From contig JAFEKR010000002.1 in assembly GCA_019022495.1 (NCBI GenBank), positions 4,216,001-4,280,000 of the forward strand: a DNA stretch of 64,000 bases, given 5' to 3'. The notes beneath the pieces were generated by a model that was not told where the DNA came from, did not search any database, and saw nothing but the letters and a program-made list of their open reading frames with translations. This stretch comes from Epichloe hybrida (lineage: Eukaryota > Ascomycota > Sordariomycetes > Hypocreales > Clavicipitaceae). Below are positions 58,622-64,000 of this stretch, in pieces (within the stretch, counting starts at the first letter, position 1; every line of letters starts with the position of its first letter). Both the position numbers and the translations under genes were made by a program.

Positions 58622-59400
58622 TTGACTTGCTGTAGCGTGCTCAGGCTTCTCGGCCCATATGCGGATGCCGAGTTGCGATGTTACTGCAGAGTGCTCGGGA
58701 GGCGGGCGAGCGAAGCTGTACAATCAGACGTTTAGTTCTAACATTTTTATCAGATCTGATTGGCCATAGCAGGGTGATCCGTTAATAGCCCTCCTGATCC
58801 ATTCACTAGTCACCTCTCTAATTACTCGATAATAAGTTGGGAATACTCCGCGAAGCCGCGCAAAGCGGGCGAGGAAGGAAAAATTTTCAATGGCCTCTCG
58901 GGGTTCAAAAGCTCGGTCCGTACAAGAATAGCGCCGCACTTTTGGATAAGCGACCAGCAGCATAATAACTTGTAAAAAAAAGAACACAATAGCAGCCACA
59001 GGCTAGGGTCTGTATCCAATTAGATAAAAGTGGACTAGAGGTATATTGGCTTATGTAAATAGGCTAATAATAAATATATTACTGATTTTCCCTATACAAG
59101 TCACTACACCACACTTTCGCGTACTTACGCGGTCACTGACCTTGTGGCAGGGGGCTTGAGGGGGCCCCGCAGGTCCACAAGGCATGTATGTATGACCTCT
59201 AAGGAGATATCTGCCCCGGATCCTAGGCCACCAGGCTCTAGCCCCTGTTCAAACACGAAAACCCCACAAGAACTGTTGAGGATTGCTCGTCGTGCCCAAG
59301 CGGGCCGATGTGGCATTGTCAAGGTAGGGGTGAAAAAGGATGATGGAAAGCGTTCAATTTGGTCAATCAGAGGTGCAGACGGCACCTGACTTTTGTACCT
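58622..59400. other. Intergenic between permease and transposon
   Basis: Base composition is normal here and changes sharply after about 59400. Two opposite open frames overlap at 59125-59389 with no domain I recognise. A 17-base palindrome (tgtacct, aaa, aggtaca) lies at 59393-59409. Confidence 0.45.
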
Positions 59401-59410
59401 AAAAGGTACA

Positions 59411-59547
59411 TAGTGCGCTATAGTAATAACTAGTCTACGGAGGTACTTCTAATATATTATATCCACTAATGTCTAACCTCGCGTTTTATCCCTATTAATG
59501 CGCGCTGCCCTTATATAACCTATGCTTTAAGGGAGCTTTTCCTAACA
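59411..59547 (-). mobile_element. 3' LTR start with TATA box, polypurine tract beside it
   Basis: On the minus strand AAGGGGGGTG (59557-59548) is followed at once by TGTTAGG (59547-59541), the arrangement of polypurine tract and LTR 5' end. A TATATAA box lies at 59517-59511, about 30 bases into the LTR. The LTR's outer end was not resolved, so 59411 is only a guess at its limit. Confidence 0.6.
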
Positions 59548-60479
59548 CACCCCCCTTAGCTAAGATATTTATTAAAGCTAAAGATTATAAGCATAGGAAG
59601 AGATTATAATAATATTCTAGTGTTATGATTAAGCGGGAATTTCCTATAAGCTAATCTAGTAATAGAATTCCTTATATATCTACCTTAATAAAGGCTTTAT
59701 AAAGCTATTAGCAAGTATTTTAGAGGTCTTTAACTAATTTACCTTAATATTACCTAGGGTATATTACTCTTAAATCCACATTTAATTTATATTAAGATGC
59801 TTTAGACTAGTTTAAAGCCTTTCTTTCTTATATTCTATAATGCAAATTGTTTGCTTATTATCACACTAGATAATTAATAAAGGAGGGACATGTATGCTAA
59901 TATTATAAAGTAGTTTACCTAGAGATATGCGCTCTTTTTGTTAGTTACACCAAGGAACGTTACACTAGTGCGAAGAGGTTAAATTCAATGAAGTTAATAA
60001 TAATAGCTAATTACTAAGAGAGAAGAGAAGAGGGAGAAGGAGAGAAATCTAGCTAAAAGAGAAGGTAGGCAAAAGAGGGGGAAAAGTAAGGCTATAGTGT
60101 AGTGCCACTGCTAATAGAGTGGGGTAGCTTATAATATATCTAATTACATTACGTGTATCCCTTTAGTAGCTTTACTCTTTAGCTATGGTTAGACTATCTA
60201 TTATCTAAAGGTCTAAAGGAAGCCACACTAGTAGTCTCTCTTTTCTTTATGGCTAAAGGAGCCTAAAAACACAATAAAAATCGGATTAAAGAAAAGTATA
60301 CATAAGTAAATCCCTTAATAGGAATTCACAGTCCTTATTAGCTATTGTGGCTTTGGTTATTCTAATTAACCTAGTTATTATAATCTATACCTATATGCCT
60401 ATTATATTAATCCTCCCCTTTACCTAACCTTATAGGGCTCTTAACCTAACCTTTTATATAAATTATTAATTCATTTAGA

Positions 60480-60735
60480 TTAATTAAGGTTAAGAGGGCT
60501 AAATTTAGCAATGCCTTCGTTATTACATTAGCTAGATTATCGCCGCTATTAATCTATTTAACTTTATAGACTTCCCTCCTCTTATATAACTGCTAAAGAG
60601 CCATAATATTAATTATTAGCTACTTCTCTTTTATTATACCTAGCTTCACAAGGCATTTATATAATAAGAAAGAGTCCATACAAAGAATTATCAGGATCTA
60701 AGGCATCTTTAATTAGTCTGTGATTATATAAAGGG
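60480..60735 (-). pseudogene. Copia RNase H remnant
   Basis: One minus-strand frame reads CMDSFLLYKCLVKLGIIKEK, a stop, LIINIMAL, a stop, QLYKRREVYKVK, a stop, INSGDNLANVITKA and onward. This matches the C-terminal RNase H of Ty1/Copia polyproteins, where the third stop stands at a conserved Trp (TGG to TAG) and the pattern ends in the SGDN...TKA motif. Assignment is by family knowledge. Non-functional. Confidence 0.85.
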
Positions 60736-61276
60736 TCGTAGATATTGCGTACGCAATATTAGCACCTTAAACCATGCTATATAGCTTAGATATAAGTGCG
60801 CTATAGGTTACACGCTTGCTTTTTATAGAGCTATATATAATAATATTCCCTTTTAAGATAAAGGTGTTATTTTCCTTTATTACTTTATTACTAATTATAA
60901 TAATATATCTAATCTATAAACTTAGATCTTTATTATTAGTAAGGGACCTATCTATAAATATAAAGAGTTTTACCTCTTTAAGAGTTAAGGGGATATACTA
61001 TAATCCCCGCTACTAATGCTTAATTTACTACTTAAGGCATTTATTAAGTTATAAGATATTATTAGCAGAGGGTTCTTAGTGTTATGCGGCAATTAACAGG
61101 TTATACAATGCCTCTAGTTAACAGACTATAGCGATGTAACTTCCTTAGGCTCTTTACTTTACGTAATCTTACCTTGCTATTAGTGATTAAGGGTTGATTT
61201 TCTTAATCTTCTAACTTTAGCCCTTTTAGGTTAGGGTTAGGGAGTTATTAGTATTCTAGGTTAAGATATAGCTATT

Positions 61277-61622
61277 AAAGATAAGGGGATTTATAGTTAT
61301 AAGGTATTATTTTTCTTTAGCTATAAACTTTACCTTTTAGAGCTCTCTCTCTTCTTTCTTAAAGAAGTTATTATTACTAAGACCTAGTGTATTATCTGTT
61401 TATATCCTTATAATACTAAAGAGGTTTTTGTTATTTAGGGCTGTGATTAGTAAGTAGGGATTATATATTAAGGTTATTATGTTAAGATTATCCCTATGGT
61501 AATGAAAATATATTACCTACTAGTAGGTTCTAGCCTCTGCAATCCTATAAAGGGGCTTAATTACCTCTATTATTATACCTTTTAGAAAGAGGTATATAAT
61601 TTGCTTTAGTAACTTTATAATA
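61277..61622 (-). pseudogene. Copia reverse transcriptase remnant
   Basis: One minus-strand frame reads LKGIIIEVIKPLYRIAEARTY followed by two stops, then VIYFHYHRDNL, LIYNPYLLI, LFSIIRI, a stop, TDNTLGLSNNNFFKKEERAL. It follows the Copia reverse-transcriptase layout KPLYGIPEAG...W...YDPCLL...QTDDT. Gly codons have become Arg and Trp-Trp has become two amber codons, all G-to-A changes; a Gln codon has become TAA. Non-functional. Confidence 0.85.
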
Positions 61623-64000
61623 ATTAGCCTATTTAAGGTTATTTAGGATTAAACGTAAGCTTACGTGATGTCTTATAGCTAAAGGTAAATTCCCTTTTGC
61701 TTTAATAACAAAGTAAGGGCCATAATAATCCGTTAGCTTAATTACTGTATTATTAGTAATTAGGTTAAGATAGCCTCTTTTCCTCTATTATTATGCCCTT
61801 ATATAATAAGGTGCGATTTCTTATATAGTGTTTTAGTGCCTTTACCTTTAATCTCTTAGACTATATAAGAATTAAAGATCTAGTAGCCTCTATACTTTAC
61901 TAGATTAAATATTATAAATCTAAATATATTATAAGATTATAATGCGTTAATCTTAGCTTAATTAAATTATTTAAAGGGGCTCCCTAAGGTTATAATCTTT
62001 CTCTCTTAGCAAAGTTAAAGGGTAAGGTTCTAGTTAGCCTTTTCTTTTACTATAAGAAATACTATATTTAGCACTTCTCTAGCTATAATCTTCTTAATTA
62101 ATACTTTCTCTTAGTCTTTATTAATAAATATAAGAGGCTTTATAAGTCTAATAAGCTCCTTAGGATTATAAACCTAGGCCCTAGTTACCTTTACTTTTAC
62201 TTCCCTAGGGCTACTAGCTTTATAGCTTCTTATAGGGGTAGCTTTAGTTACCTTAAGGCTTACTATAAGTTCTTTAACTTTATAGCTTCCTATAGAATTA
62301 CCTTTAGCCTTAATAGCCTTTATAGGCTTCTTTATACCCTTATTAATAAAGAATTAAACTATAAGGTTTTTCCTTAGCCTCCCTTACTTTCTTTTAACTA
62401 GTATTTTTTTCTTTTCTTTTTTTACCTTACTGCTTTTTATAGGTAGCTTATTTCCCTAAGCCCTCTTAGCCCTTTCTTATAATAAAACTATAGTATTAAA
62501 GGGGGCTATAGCGTAAGAAAGGGCTATATTATAAGCAAGGACCTCTAGGTCTAGGTTATATTCCCTAATATCCTAAAGGCTTTACTTATTAGCCCCTATA
62601 TACTATAAGTCCTTATAGTATAGCTTTACTACTATAGAGCAGAACTTAGCTAAGCTATAGGGTATCTTAACTATATAGGTCTCCCTATTAGTAGCTAATA
62701 GCTTATAAGGGCTATGCTATTTACCTTTTTCTCTTTATATATACATTAGTCTGTAGTAGTAGCTAATATATTAGTAATGTATTAGGGCTATTCTAAGCGC
62801 TAAGGGCCTTATAGACTTACCTCTTAGCTAGGTAATAGCGGACTTTATTAGTTACTTTCTAAATTACTTTAGCTTATTAAATAATAGAGACACTTAGTAA
62901 TAACTTATCTATTATCTATAAGTAAGCTTTAAAGACTAGTAAGGTTAGTATAAGGCTATTAGGGCTTACTAAATTATTAATAGCTTTAATAGCTATTTAG
63001 AGTTATTGCTTAGAAGTAATTTCCTTGCTAATTAAGTCTATAATAATATTATAGGCCTAGTAAAGAGGTCTATAATATCTCTTAACCTTTCTAATGCTAT
63101 TATAGGCTTTAATAGGCATCTTATTAATATTAATTAATATTAAGCAAGTATAATACCTAAATTTAGCTAAGGTAAAGTTATTACTAGCATTATAAATAAT
63201 CTAGTCTAGAGGGCCTAGATATGTATTAATCTAGCACTCTTTAATTATATCCTAGATATTATAAGCTTTCTACTTCTTAAGGTTAAGGAATTAGGCTACT
63301 TAAAATAAGGTTGCTAAATTAATAATATAAAGGACTAGCTAGCTATTAATTTATATAATATTAATAATAATCTTATAGTTAAAGTTATAGTTATCTTTAA
63401 GGGAGAATTTAAACTAGCTAGGGGCTTTTCTATTTATCTAATAATAGTAATAGACTTTGGTTAGCTTCTTAATTATATAATATTTAATGTTATAACTAGC
63501 TTATTAAAGAATCTTTATAAGCTATTAAATTAAGGGATAACTAAACCTTTAGTAAAGTTAATAAATCTCTCCTTTTAATAGGTAAAAAGCAGTGGTTTCT
63601 CTTACCTCTAGAAGCCACTAAGGGTAGCCCTATTTACGTATAATAGGTATAGTCTTATTATTTTAAATTAATATATTAGTAAGGTTATTAATCTTAACCT
63701 TTATTTTATTTATATTAGTAAGGGAAAAGAGAAAGGGTATAATAGTATTAAGGACATAGAAGTTAATTTAGCTAAGCTTTATAGGCATATAGATAACGCT
63801 ATGTGTTATTGCTAATCTAGCACTAAAGCAAATAACTTCTAGGTTATAAGGTTTAATTATTAATAATAGTATTAATCTTAGTAAGGCTTTAGCTTATACT
63901 AGACTAGTAGTTAATTAGCCTAAGGCTCCTATATCTAGTATAATTTCTCTAAAGATCTCTTTAGAATAGTATTCTTTAGAGGTATAATAAATTAAATTAT

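Larger units (their letters stand above)
59410..64000 (-). mobile_element. RIP-degraded Ty1/Copia retrotransposon, 5' end beyond window
   Basis: AT-rich block dominated by TpA, with residual G and C mostly in non-CpA contexts. From 62101 to 62400 there is not one CpA or TpG. On the minus strand it reads, in order, an unreadable upstream part, reverse transcriptase (61277-61622), RNase H (60480-60735), a purine tract (59548-59557) and a 3' LTR starting TGTTAGG at 59547. This order is that of Ty1/Copia elements and the element runs past the window end. Stop codons interrupt every frame. The left boundary is set where composition changes and is approximate; the far LTR end was not found. Confidence 0.85.

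Noticed and set aside
59125..59389. Opposite open frames just outside the transposon
   Set aside because: Neither strand gives a recognisable domain; kept only as a note on the boundary region.
60816..61016. 66-codon Ile/Leu/Tyr-rich frame in the AT-rich block
   Set aside because: An artefact of RIP-generated TA-rich DNA within the Copia remnant.

Overview
The window looks like nuclear DNA of a filamentous ascomycete (Pezizomycotina), most likely a Sordariomycete and plausibly Hypocreales. Genes are intron-poor and well spaced. Introns run about 50-160 bp with GTRNGY donors, and many have a CTAAC-type branch site before CAG or TAG. The last 4.5 kb is an extremely AT-rich block carrying the signature of repeat-induced point mutation (RIP). 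The lineage is inferred from gene content and intron style, not measured.

Layout. 1.4-5.3 kb: a Na+/K+-type P-type ATPase on the minus strand (nine exons, one intron GC-AG). 5.3-14.6 kb: a long gene-poor stretch holding one solo pogo/CENP-B-type DNA-binding protein, one tentative small spliced gene and a dense set of short tandem repeats. 14.6-20.4 kb: a hexose transporter carrying two single-base frameshifts, a D-arabinose dehydrogenase-like aldo-keto reductase, and the actin-related protein Arp6. 21.0-32.5 kb: an F-box/cysteine-rich protein (minus), a UFD1-family protein with an AZUL-like tail, and a Sip5-like protein. 32.9-41 kb: a cyclin-D1-binding-protein-like gene (minus), an SRPK-like kinase gene that has lost its middle, glucosidase II beta subunit ending in KDEL, and a second sugar transporter with a His-rich tail. 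41.2-48.8 kb: the TOR kinase (minus, 2,451 residues by my splice model). 49.5-52.3 kb: Rtf2 and a seven-helix rhodopsin-domain membrane protein. 53.7-58.6 kb: an accessory-looking trio of aldo-keto reductase, D-amino-acid oxidase with a peroxisomal -AKL end, and a Dal5-type permease. 59.4-64.0 kb: a RIP-degraded Ty1/Copia retrotransposon on the minus strand, in which reverse transcriptase and RNase H are still readable between the mutations.

Most genes are conserved housekeeping or signalling genes (TOR, Sip5/Snf1 branch, Arp6 of SWR1, UFD1, Rtf2, glucosidase II, sugar uptake), so the left 52 kb reads as core chromosome. The right end shifts to metabolic accessory genes next to a silenced transposon. 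The points most worth a second look are the solo CENP-B-type gene in its gene desert, the two damaged genes (transporter and kinase), the GC-AG intron, and the RIP-scarred Copia element, whose lost catalytic residues can be explained codon by codon.

All splice sites were read by eye. Where exon lengths sum to a multiple of three and join conserved motifs I give exact sites; where they do not (F-box protein middle, first intron of the Dal5-type permease) I say so. No tRNA, rRNA or CRISPR was seen.
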